Below are positions 34,206 to 44,599 of a stretch of DNA of 64,000 nt, in pieces; positions within the stretch are counted from its first letter, which is position 1, and each line of letters starts with the position of its first letter. The notes beneath the pieces are model-generated. The model was not told the DNA's origin. It saw only the letters and a program-made list of their open reading frames with translations, and did not search any database. The DNA comes from Wurfbainia villosa (lineage: Eukaryota > Streptophyta > Magnoliopsida > Zingiberales > Zingiberaceae), in the NCBI GenBank assembly GCA_025175895.1, contig CM045990.1, forward strand, positions 58,529,704 through 58,593,703, written 5' to 3'. A program made the translations under genes and the position numbers.

Positions 34206-36158
34206 TGTTAGTATGAACCCTTAGTGTCAATTATGAGATGAATGATGAGGGAAACTTTTGTGTCATATCTTATATTAATAAAGGCAAAGATTGATTATTA
34301 TATTTACTTTATGCATGTGCCATCCAAATAAATATAATAATACCCTTGAATAGTAGGTTCTTATCTACAATATATCAATTGGTAGAATTGATTATGAGAA
34401 GTTGTAGAGAACACTCTTCTTAAATATTCCTAGTCAAGTATTGTATTAATAGACAAAGAGCTATATTGATACATTGAGACTAGCCTATAGGTGAGTGGAT
34501 GACTTGATCTCACAAGTCATGGATATGTGATATCACATTGACACATGGGTATATATATTGGAGAATATATATACAGAATTGATCCGCCATGAGAAAGTGT
34601 CATTGATCATTATATGAGTGTCATATACTTTTTTATGTGACTATTGGTATGAATAGTCCTTAGACCTGAAGTCACTATGGTTCCCTACATAAGGAGTTAT
34701 GTACTTTGGTATCGTCTAATGTCACCCGTAATAGGGTTCACTATAACGGTGATCACTGAGTATGTAAATACGGAGGGATGTGAGTGATGTACATGATATC
34801 TATCCCTCCCATTTGACAGGAGTGATATCTTTGGCCTCTTGATAGAGTATGACCACGAAATGCATGGCCATGCTCAAATAAGTCAATATGAGATATTGAG
34901 CTCATTTGTTTGAGTGAGTCTACTTGAGGATAAAGAAACACAAAGATCGATAAGGGGATGACATGGTTTATGCCTCATTGATCGATCTAAGATATCAAGG
35001 ATAGAAGGACACCGTCATACATGATAATAGTCATGGAAAGGTTGTCGGATCTCGACTTTCTTATAGCTTGGATAACAATGATGTATTGCTAGATGCCGCT
35101 CATTGCTTATGTATCTAAAATGGTTTTAGATACATTGTCAATGTTATGAGAGCCTATAGGGTCGCATACAAAGAACATGTTTTGGAGAAGTGTTCATTTT
35201 AGTTTGACTAAATGAATCATTAGTTAATTGAATGGACTAGAATGAGTTAGAATCATTGCTTAGCTAAATTTGAGTTGGACTCAAATTGGTTTATTTTGAG
35301 TTAGACTCAAGTGAAACCAATTGAAGAAGGTAAGCATGATTAATGATGATTAATCATGCATGCAAATAGATTAATGCATGAAATGGATTAATTGCATGTA
35401 ATACGATATAATGCCTCAGCGTTGCATGCATGCATGCAAATGGGAGTTTTGCATGAAATAGGATTTAATGCAAAATGAGGTTAGCATGATTAATGATGAT
35501 TAATCTTGCATGAAATGGGATTTCAAAATCCCTCAACATTACATGCAAATGGAGGTTAATGTATGCAAAGCAAATGTGATTTATTGCATGCAAATGGGAT
35601 TTAATGGATGCAAATGGGGTTTCATGCAAATGGTAGATTAATGCATTAAAATAGATTTAATGCATGGAAAAATAAAATGGGATTTAGTCTCTTCTCTTCT
35701 CAACGTGAAGGGTTGATGAAGAAGTGGTTTTTCATTTTTCCTCCTTGGTTTTGTGTTGTCGTGCATCCCATTTTCTGGAGGTATCCCATTTTATGCTTGG
35801 CATCCATTTTTCCATCTCCCTTCCTTTTGGCCAAGCCATATTCTTTGGTGGAGAGCCTTTGTGTGGTAGCTAGCACAACCAAAGGTTCATCTCCTTCTCC
35901 AAGATACCGTTCGTGTGGATACCTTGGAGATACGGTTGTCCTTACCGTATTGAGATCTGACTGTGTTTGGCTAGCGGGATTACGAAGGACTTCGCAGCAA
36001 AGGTATACTTCTTCTAGATAAGATCTAGACAATGTAGGATAATCGATTTATATGTATTGCATGGATCTCTAGAGCGATCCATCTTGTATTTTGTTTCCAC
36101 TGCGGTTGTGCGAAGTGTTTCGCCCGCGAACACATGCGATATGACACGGATCAATGCA
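34206..36158. mobile_element. Solo LTR (F) inside C pol
   Basis: 1953-bp insert starting TGTTAGTATGAACCC and ending GACACGGATCAATGCA, so TG...CA, flanked by ATAGG duplications. It has no gag/pol, primer site or second LTR, which is what recombination between two LTRs leaves behind. It matches no other LTR in the window. Small open frames within (such as 35677-36021) have no domains. Confidence 0.85.
35325..35665. repeat. Irregular ATGCATGCAAATGG repeats in LTR F
   Basis: About 340 bp of imperfect repeats built from TTAATGCATGCAAATGGGATT and GCATGATTAATGATGATTAATC. Rich in ATGCAT palindromes and ATGCAAAT octamers. Confidence 0.72.
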
Positions 36159-36163
36159 ATAGG
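36159..36163. repeat. Target-site duplication ATAGG, right copy (F)
   Basis: Follows the CAATGCA end of LTR F; partner at 34201-34205. Confidence 0.9.
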
Positions 36164-36523
36164 ATCGATCATGTATGCTATGTTATGTATGAAGCTCGAT
36201 GTATCATACGCTTTGAGCGTTTTGAGTAGATACCAGTCGGATCCTGGTTTGGATCATTGGGTGGCTGTCAAGACAATCCTTAAGTACTTGAGAAGGACTA
36301 AGGATTTGTTCTTGGTATATGAAGGAGGTGATATGGTAGTAAGCAGGTATACCGATGCTAGCTTCCAGACAGATAAGGATGATTCCAAATCTCAGTCTGG
36401 ATACATATTCATCTTGAATGGAGGTGCGGTGAGTTGGAAAAGTTCCAAACAAGATACCATTGTTTATTCTACTATGGAGGCAGAGTACATTGTAACTTCT
36501 GTAGCAACAAAGAAGGTGGTCTG
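36164..36523 (+). pseudogene. pol: C pol part 2: RT end and RNase H start
   Basis: Continuation after the solo LTR: SIMYAMLCMKLDVSYALSVL, KTILKYLRRTKDL, YTDASFQTDKDDSKSQSGY, SSKQDTIVYSTMEAEYIV. It ends at GGTGGTCTG, where element D is inserted, and resumes at 53782. Confidence 0.88.
36519..36523. repeat. Target-site duplication GTCTG, left copy (D)
   Basis: GTCTG before TGTTGGATCG; partner at 53777-53781. Confidence 0.9.
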
Positions 36524-37590
36524 TGTTGGATCGATCGGATCGCTAGAGGGGGGGGTGAATAGCGATAGAAACTTTTTAGTACGAATTCGTTTAAAAAAAA
36601 ACTTATATGCAGCGGAAAGATAAACAAAACAAAAAGTAAATGAGACAATAGACACAAGAGATTTACTTGGTTCGTAGCCGAAGGCTACTACTCCAAGGCC
36701 CTAGTAGTCCTTGACCACGTACGGAGGGGAAACTACTAAATAACTCCTCCTCATTGGAGGTAGGAGTTAGACGAATACAAAAAGCTCGAGGTAGAAGGAC
36801 ACTCCCCCTCTCCTCGTTATAATGAAAGCTTTACTAAAAGGAATAAACTGAAATACAATTTAGAACTTTCGTTACTGATGACTTTAAAGGTTGGAGGTTG
36901 AAGCTCTAGTCGTCGTCTCGGCAGCGCTTCGTCGTAGGGATGTCGGAGAGTAGGAGCGTATTGGAAGCACTTGGAAGCTTTTGAATTGATGAAAAACCCT
37001 AGGTTTGGCCCTCCTTTTATAGCCTTTGAGCCCCTCATCGAATGGGTCTTTAGCCAATCACAAATGGGCACAAAACCCCTTGAAAAATGGTGATAACTCG
37101 ATCGATGGCAAGATCACGATCATCGACCTTCAGAATGATCGCTTGACGGCAATGAGTCTCCTCCAAGTCGGGCAATGATTGATGCTAGCTGCAAGGCAAG
37201 GTTAGCTCAACAAAAACATAATTTCGATGGTCGTCGACCATCCGATCTCGACCTAGACCATCTATAAGAAGTCTTTGGTCGGATCTACGCTTAAGATCAT
37301 CCCCGTAAAGAGGATACGACCTTACTTACGCTCGTACACACGAGCTTACCTCAGTACTTACGTGTTGCTTTTGCTTCCGGCCTTCCACTCAATTCCTTCG
37401 GCTCCCTCCGAAGTCTCTTGAGTGTCGCCCGACCACCGCGGCTTCCTCCGGGTGTCGCTAGCCTTCAGCTCCAGCGTTGAGACTTTTCTGCACACTTGAT
37501 TTAGCTCATGAGATAACAATATATTCTTAACTTTGTATCGTTTGCTATAATCAAAACTTAGGTTCGACTTAGGTGCCTACTGCACCAACA
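36524..37590 (-). mobile_element. D 3' LTR
   Basis: 1067 bp; on the plus strand TGTTGGATCGATCGGATC to CTACTGCACCAACA. It nearly matches 52672-53776 but lacks about 35 bp near 37093 and differs around 37100-37190. Reversed TATA CCTTTTATAG at 37013-37022. Confidence 0.92.
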
Positions 37591-38181
37591 ATCTCCCCCT
37601 TTTTGATTTATGGCAAACCCACATACAAAGTTAAGTAAATAGCAAGCATGAAGAGTAATAATGTGCATGAGAAACAAAAATATGAAGATTAAGTTGGAGT
37701 AGTAAGGATTTTCTTCAAGTACTCCCCCTTGAGGAAACCTCCCCCTTGATCGAGGGTGAGTCTTCAAGAAAGACCTTAATCCTCCCCCTTGAGGGTTGCT
37801 TTATGTAATTAACATTACTTAAAGTTGGTCTTAGTAAAATGTTTTAGTTAAGCCCTTTCTCCCCCTTAAGTAAAACATTAACGACATAAAGTTTAAAAAA
37901 TAAGTTTAAGTAAAACGTAGACGGCACAAATAAGTTTAAGTTAAGAATTCTTTGGCCTTTTGGTAAAAGTTAACTAAGTTTTAACTTTTGGTTTAAATAT
38001 GAAGTAAGAGTTAAGTTATCAAAAAAAAATTGACCCCTTAATTTTGGCCTTTTTCTCCCCCTTTTGTCGTATATCGAAAAGAGTAAGGGGTGTGTGGAAA
38101 ACAAAATAAGTGTTAAATTTAAAGTCCAAGCATGTTCCCCATTTTTTATATAAAAAAATAATATACTGAAAATAAGCTCAT
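37591..38181 (-). other. D 3' region with polypurine tracts
   Basis: The main polypurine tract is at 37591-37603 (minus strand AAAAGGGGGAGAT) beside the LTR. Further CCCCCTT stretches (plus strand) at about 37723, 37740, 37783, 37860 and 38056 are additional tract-like sites. No ORF supports an envelope-like gene. Confidence 0.75.
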
Positions 38182-41027
38182 CTATAAAATGTTCGACTCA
38201 TATTTTGCTTGAATGATATGTAAGATCAACCAGTCCTGGTCAGAGTCGGACCACTCACCCATCGCGATGTATTCGGCTTCGGTGGTAGATAAAGCAATAC
38301 AGTGTTGCTTCCTACTGCACCAACTCACTAGACTCGAGCCGAGAAGTTGACAACAACCACTCATACTTTTTCTATCGAGCTTACTACCGGCATAATCCGA
38401 ATCGGAGTAGCCGATTAGTTCGAACTCCGTAGATCTAGGGTACCAAATACCAACGTTAAGTGTACCCTTAAGATATCTAAGGATACGCTTAACTAGGGTT
38501 AGGTGAGACTCCTTAGCACAGGTTTGAAACCTGGCGCACATACTTACTGCGAATAGGATGTCGGGTCGACTCGCAGTTAAGTATAGGAGACTTCCTATCG
38601 CGCTCCTATAGTACTTTAAGTCAATGGACTTACTTTCAGGGTCTTCTCCTATGTTAACATTAATCGCCATTGGGGTGTTTATTATCTTAGCGTCTTGCAT
38701 TCCAAATCTTTTAATTAACTCCTTAGTGTATTTCTGTTGATATAGGTATATACCATCCTTAGTTTGTTTAATTTGTAGACCTAAAAAGAAACTTAACTCG
38801 CCTACCAAGTTCATTTCGATCTCACTTTCCATGAGTGAAACGAACTCGTTTAGTAAGGCTGAGTTAGAGGTTCCAAAAATTATATCGTCTACGTAAATTT
38901 GAGCTATAATATTTCTTTACCTAAGGTTTTTACGAAGAGAGTTAGGTCAACTAAGCCTTGGTTAAACCCTTTTGACTTAAGATGGATTGAAAGTCTCTCG
39001 TACCAAGCTCGAGGAGCTTGTTTAAGTCCATAGAGAGATTTCTTAAGTTTTAGAACATGGTCGGGTTTATCTAGATTTTCGAATTCGGGGGGTTGGCTAA
39101 CATAAACTTCTTCTTTAATGTATCCGTTTAGGAATGCCGAATTAACATCCATTTGAAACAGCTTAAATCCTCGATGTGCAGCATAAGCTAGCAACATTCG
39201 AATGCATTCGAGTCTAGCTACTGGGGCATAGGTTTCGTCGTAATCTAAGCCTTCGACTTGACTAAACCCTTTGGCGACTAACCTAGCCTTGTTTCTAACT
39301 ACTTCAACTTTATCATCAAGCTTATTTCGAAACACCCACCTTGTTCCAATTATCGTTTTGTCTTTAGGTGGTGGTACTAATTCCCACACTTCATTCCTAG
39401 TAAATTGAGCTAGCTCTTCTTGCATTGCAATAATCCAATCGGGATCAAGAAGAGCTTGTTCAATTGATTTGGGTTCTATCTTTGAAATTAAGGAAATTTG
39501 ACTAAGGTTCCTATAGGATGCTCTAGTTCGAACTCCTAGATTAGGATCTCCTATCACTTGATCGATAGGGTGGTTAGTCTGAATCCTAGATTGGGTTGGG
39601 TTTGTATCACCTAATGCTTGATCAATGGGGTGACTTGGTTGAACACTAGTTTGACTCGGATCACTTGTCACTTGGTCGACAAGAGAAGTTGGTTGATGTG
39701 GATTAGACTCGATCTCAGGGTCGGAGACGAGTTTGGTATCAGTGGGCTCAACACTTGGGGTCATTAAGGGTTTTGTAGGTTTGGGTACTTCATCAAATAC
39801 TACATTGATAGTCTCCTCGACTCTAAGGGTGTCGTGGTTATATACTCTATAGGCTCGACTTGTAGTCGAGTATCCTAGAAAGATTCCGGTCGTGGTTTTG
39901 GATGTAAATTTCCCTAGGTAATCCTTAGTGTTTAGGATATGTACCTTACACCCAAATACCCTAAAGTACTTGATGTTAGGTATTTTATCGTGATAAATCT
40001 CGTACGAGGTCTTAAGGTGCCTTTTTACCATAAGGATCCTATTTTGGACATAGCCTGTCGTACTCACGGCTTCTGCCCAAAACCTATCGGGTAGGTCGTA
40101 TTCGTTCAACATGGTCCTAGCGACTTCTTGTAGAGTTCGGTTTTTCCATTCCACTAGGCCATTTTGCTGAGGGGTCCTAGGGCAAGATAATTCATGGTGG
40201 TATCCGTTTAGGTTACAGAAGTCGGTGAACCTTTGATTTTCGAATTCACCACCATGATCGCTTCTAAGTCTTTTAACCATAAGGTCTTTTTGATTCTCGA
40301 TTAATTTGAATAGATTGATTAATTGATCTAGGGTATCATTTTTATGTTTGATGAACCTAACCCAGGTAAACCTGGAGTAGTCGTCAATTATGACTAAGCA
40401 ATATTGACTTCTATTGAGTGACTTGACTCCATGTGAATCGAATAGATCCATATGCAGGAGCTCAAGTACACTTGAGGTTCGTTCTTGGTTAGTTAACTTG
40501 TGTTGTGTCCTAGGTTGTTTTCCTTGTTGACAAGCATTAGAGATTTTATTAACCAAGTTGTTGAGGTTGGGTAAGCCTCTGACTAAGCCACTCTGACTCA
40601 TCTTGTGGACGAGTCTTGGGTGCGAGTGACCGAGTCGTCGGTGCCACAACCATGATTCCTCTTCCTGTGTCATAAGACATTTGGCTGAGGATTTGATTAA
40701 GTTAATTGTGTAAATGTTATTTGTCCTAGTTCCTTTGAGTATTGTTTTAGCTGTTTTATTTATTTTAATTACACATTCATTTTCTAAAAATACGACTTTA
40801 TAGTTATTGTCACATAATTGGCTTACGCTAAGCAGGTTATATTCAAAATTCTCTACAAGTAATACATTTTTAATAACAAAATTCGAGTTAAGCTCGATAT
40901 CACCTGATCCGATGATTTTGAGCTTGCCATTATTCCCAAAGGCTACCGATCCTTGTCGTTTGAATCGAATCTTTGTGAATTTGAGTTGATCCCCGGTCAT
41001 GTGTCGGGAGCAACCGCTGTCCAACAT
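38182..41027 (-). pseudogene. pol: D pol: protease, integrase, RT, RNase H; one frameshift
   Basis: A 707-residue frame (41027 to 38904) holds protease LDSGCSRHMTGD at residues 2-13, GAG-pre-integrase (SWLWHRRLGHSHPRLV, CQQGKQ), integrase D/D/E in LLHMDLFDSH, LRSDHGGEFE and NGLVEWKNRT (Arg to Trp next to Glu), and RT with KARLVAKGFSQVEGLDY, MDVNSAFLNG and SLYGLKQAPRAWY. A one-base change near 38906-38915 shifts the frame just before YVDD (38884-38895). RNase H is open again at 38182-38832 (YSDSDYAGSKLDRKS, ALSTTEAEYIAM). RNase H appears short, ending soon after EAEYIAM without a clear YCDN block. Confidence 0.9.
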
Positions 41028-41576
41028 CCATTGATCCTACACACAAGGTGGTCGGATTGGATGTTAGAATTTTTTTTTTAAAAAATTGGTTATAAGTTGT
41101 TAAACCTAGGTCATCTCACCTGTGTCTATATGATCAATCATGTTATACTTATGTGTTTTTTGTGAGATGACTTCCAATTAAGTTAATTAAGTGCATTTAG
41201 GTTCAAGTAATTTTATGTTAGATTTGGATTTAAACCTAGGCTTGTCAAGTTTACCTTTTCAAGATCATGGCTTCCAGGTTGTGGTGAGGCACAGGGGCCT
41301 TCTTTTATCGGATCATCGACCACTTCCTTAGACAAAGCCATTTTCAAGAAAATGATGACTTGACTCACCTAAGACTATCTCCTAGTCTAACTGGTTATTT
41401 TTGAAAAGAGGCTCCCCGAGGCTCAATCTTTTCGAAGAATTTTAGTTGGTTATGTTTTTGAAAAGAGGCTCCCCGAGGCTCAATCTTTTCGAAGAATTTT
41501 AATTGGTTATGTTTTTGAAAAGAGGCTCCCCGAGGCTCAATCTTTTCGAAGAATTTTAGTTGGTTATGTTCGTGTT
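41028..41576 (-). other. D gag-pol spacer with 57-bp repeats
   Basis: About 550 bp without a long frame, partly taken up by the triple repeat at 41401-41571. In intact SIRE elements gag and pol are usually continuous, so stops here are probably decay, or the repeat expansion displaced the junction. Confidence 0.6.
41401..41571. repeat. 57-bp tandem repeat, three units
   Basis: Units start at 41401, 41458 and 41515, each TTGAAAAGAGGCTCCCCGAG...TTTTCGAAGAATTTT(A)GTTGGTTATG. Units are almost identical. GAAAAGA and TCTTTTC within a unit can pair as a stem. Confidence 0.88.
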
Positions 41577-42337
41577 CTAAGTGAGTTCACAAGTTTTAAA
41601 GCACAAATTTTCTTGGTTAAAGCATGCAATTTCTAAGTTAAAGCACACACTTTCTAAGTTAAAACATGCAATTTCTAAGTTAAAGCACAAACTTTCTAAG
41701 TTAAAGCATGCAATTTCTAAGTTAAAGCACAAACATGTTTTGTACTGGCTCCCCCTAGACCGTTGAATGGGAATCCAGTACAGGTTGGATCCTAGAGTTG
41801 AAATCAAAAGGTTCTTAGGGACCCATGCTTGGACATGTTTCCTATGTCGACTTACAATCGACATATATGACCTATTAGTCATGTTTGAGTTAAACCCTAG
41901 TCCAGCCTTGTTGTACACGGCCCTTTGAGATCCAAGTAGGAGGTCAAGTCCTTTGGATCCCGAAGTGAACCTTTCCAACGTGTTCCTAAGATCTTCGACT
42001 TGACTTTTCAAGAGAGAGTTCTCAACTTCGAGCTTTTCAACTCGAGTTGAGTCCTTCTCTTGAACATGACTAGTCGAAGAGGTTAGGGAGACCTCGTGTT
42101 TGAGGAGTTTAACCTCCTCAACAAGGGTCTCGACCTTGGACTCGGACTTAGCTAACTTCCTAGACAAAAACCTAACCGTATTATGTAAAGTATTAAATAA
42201 AGTTCGACTTACTTTAAGGGTATCTTTTAAACCGGATGCGTATCCGTGGCTTGACTTGAAGGTAGCTTCGTAGTCCGAGTCATCCTTAGGTTCCGACTCA
42301 ATCGATTTCGCCATGAAGACGTGGTCTTCGTCTTCTT
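41577..42337 (-). CDS. gag: D gag C-terminal part (coiled coil, repeat tail)
   Basis: Downstream part of D Gag, separated from the N-terminal part by A3. It begins after the CGGAT duplication with an acidic stretch (EEDEDHVFMAKSIESEP), then a coiled coil of about 90 residues (LAKSESKVETLVEEVKLLKHE, RVEKLEVENSLLKSQVEDL), then GSQRAVYNKAGLGF and RSYMSIV, conserved with E. The tail is an in-frame seven-residue repeat of CFNLE(I/S)(A/L/V) ending at 41577. The nominal ATG farther upstream lies in the A3 LTR and is not the true start. Confidence 0.85.
41595..41735 (-). repeat. 21-bp in-frame minisatellite in D gag
   Basis: Six to seven units of AAAGCA(TGCAA/CAAAC)TTTCTAAGTT (plus strand), alternating between two types so that the effective period is 42 bp. 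Each 21-bp unit encodes CFNLEIA or CFNLES(L/V). Confidence 0.85.
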
Positions 42338-42342
42338 CGGAT
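42338..42342. repeat. Target-site duplication CGGAT, left copy (A3)
   Basis: CGGAT before TGTTGGGTTTCC; partner at 51503-51507. Both lie within D gag. Confidence 0.92.
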
Positions 42343-44503
42343 TGTTGGGTTTCCGGCACCGCGGCGTGTGTGTGTTCGATCATGTTTCGTAAACATGAAC
42401 ACAGCGGAAGCAATAAAAATAATAAATACTCCTATTTATTACAACACACACAACACACGCATGCATATTACAACAAGTGTAGACATAACCGTAAATTTAA
42501 ATTTACAATAAAAGGAAATTTATCTACGTTATACCTTTCGTATGACGTGTAGCGGGAACGACATCAACCGGAACGATCCTCGCTAGAATCGTCTCTATCC
42601 GTATCCACGCCGAGTTCCTCGGGATGACTTCGCTAAGCCACGAGCTTCGTCTTTGTATGGGTTACTAGCCTCGTGTTGAAGACGACGTGATCGAGAGATG
42701 ATCACGATCCGAATCCAAATTCGGATCCAAAACGAGTCCTCAAAACTCGCTTCTCCGGAGAGGTATTCGTCAACCGATTGACGAATCCTTCGTCCTCCAC
42801 CTCAGAGGATTACCGGAGATCGAATCCCCGGTAAGTTATCCGCTGTCGGAGCTCTAACCGTCGTCCAAACGATGCTCCGACGAGAAGAAGCTGTCCAGAA
42901 AACTGGACAGCTTGGTGGAGGAGTAGGCGCCGCCAAAAACAAGGAAGCCAAGTGCTCACCTTTTCACCGAGGCCTAGGAAGATCACGCTTGGTCGCCAGG
43001 AGCTGGACGCCGGCACAAGGGGTTGGGCGGCGAGCTGGGCGTGCCAAGGAGCTTGGGCGGCAACTAGGTTTAGGGTTTTCCAATTAGGGCTTAATTATCC
43101 ATTAAGCCCTCTTTAGAGAGAACTAATTCTCTTAATGGTTATTGGATCATAACCATTAGGCCCGTTAACCCGCTCCATTAAGATAAGTTAAAATAAACCA
43201 AACCATGATGGTTTATTTTAAGTTAAAACGAACCGAACCAACTTTTGATTCATTCGTTTAAAATAAACCAAACCCTTTGGTTTATTCTCCTCCATTGGAT
43301 TAGAACCAAACCATTTTGGTTCATCCATTATGTCTTCATAAGACATGGCCCATCCACGCTTCCATTGCGACTGAAACGATTTCATGCTCGCTTTATGTTT
43401 GGTCTAACCAAACCTAGTTTCTCTCGGTCTGAGAATCTCATTCTCAAGCTCGTTTTAAATCCTTTGGATTACGCTCGTTGTGCGTGTGACCAAATAGGTT
43501 CTCGGTTTATGTTGGTCATCTATAATTAACCATTAATTATAGAACGATCATGAGTGGCACCTAGTAGTACATCATGATCCCCAATTAACCTAAAAGATCA
43601 ACGCTTGATCCGTAACTATTTCTCAAACCCTTCAAGAGCTCGAATGATTCGTGGCCCCATTCCTTCACTCATCTTATACCCACTTGGTTCAGGACATGGT
43701 CTATTGTGTCAGTCCCCACTAGGCTGACTACGTCACACCTAGCCCAAGTATTATTTCCTCGTCCTACGGATTCTAGTTACTCCACATGTATCGAAGAGTA
43801 TCTTACTCTAAACATGTAATGCTTTGGCCAAAGACTTTAGTAACAATCCGACGAGAGGCCATGGGTATACATCTCCTCGCAAGGAGTGGTGAATCCTTTA
43901 TAGGCTATTCAAACACCTTCGATCACTTCGACTTATACCCATCATCCGGTCCACATCTCCTTAGAGATGTTTGCTTAAGATGTCAAAGCATAAGTCTCCA
44001 TGATCAAGATGACTTGAATACCGCAAGTCAAAGGAACATCGCACTTAAGCCACAGTAAGAACTTCATTGACATATCTATATTTGCAGAGAACCATATGAA
44101 GTCTTACGGCTGGTCACTCCAATAAACTAGTTACCATAACTAGCATCCACGATCAACTCCGGACATCACTATGTCTCCAGCCAGTGAGAATCAGCTGCTT
44201 GGATACACCAAGGAGTATACCTCGTGCTAGTCTTGACAGAATTGATGGTGTCCAACTCCATCAATTCATTGACTAGGGATAATTCCGATACATCACAATT
44301 ACACATGTAGAGATACTCACTAGTTGTGATCCAATCACAAATTCTCTCATGCTGTGAATCGTATCGTGGACATTCAGTAAATGAGTTTAAGATCCAATCA
44401 AATACATGAAACATGTATACTCAAATAGTGAATCTTCATTTATCATATAAATGGTTCATACATAAGGCGATTGCCTTAGGACATCTCTCATATATTACTA
44501 ACA
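42343..44503 (-). mobile_element. A3 3' LTR
   Basis: 2161 bp, plus strand TGTTGGGTTTCCGGCACC to ATATTACTAACA. The TATA region is damaged: CTCTTTAGAGAG at about 43109-43120 replaces CTCTTTTATAGAG of the partner LTR. Confidence 0.92.
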
Positions 44504-44516
44504 GACTCCCACTTGG
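44504..44516 (-). promoter_or_regulatory. A3 polypurine tract
   Basis: Plus strand GACTCCCACTTGG, reverse complement of the family tract, beside the LTR. Confidence 0.78.
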
Positions 44517-44599
44517 CCTAATGCCAATCGCTACGGTATCCAATACCATAAGCTCTAACATGACCCTCAAACTTATTTTGAGGTAATGCTTTAGTCAAA

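Noticed and set aside
35677..36021. A 114-residue open frame as a host gene
   Set aside because: Lies inside solo LTR F, has no recognisable domain, and an antisense frame of similar length overlaps it.
37591..38181. Envelope-like ORF downstream of D pol, as in some SIRE elements
   Set aside because: No long frame, signal peptide or transmembrane segment is visible; only polypurine-like tracts.
42338..42413. ATG at 42413 as the start of D gag
   Set aside because: Those first codons come from the A3 LTR; the real Gag continues from 51508 across the insertion.
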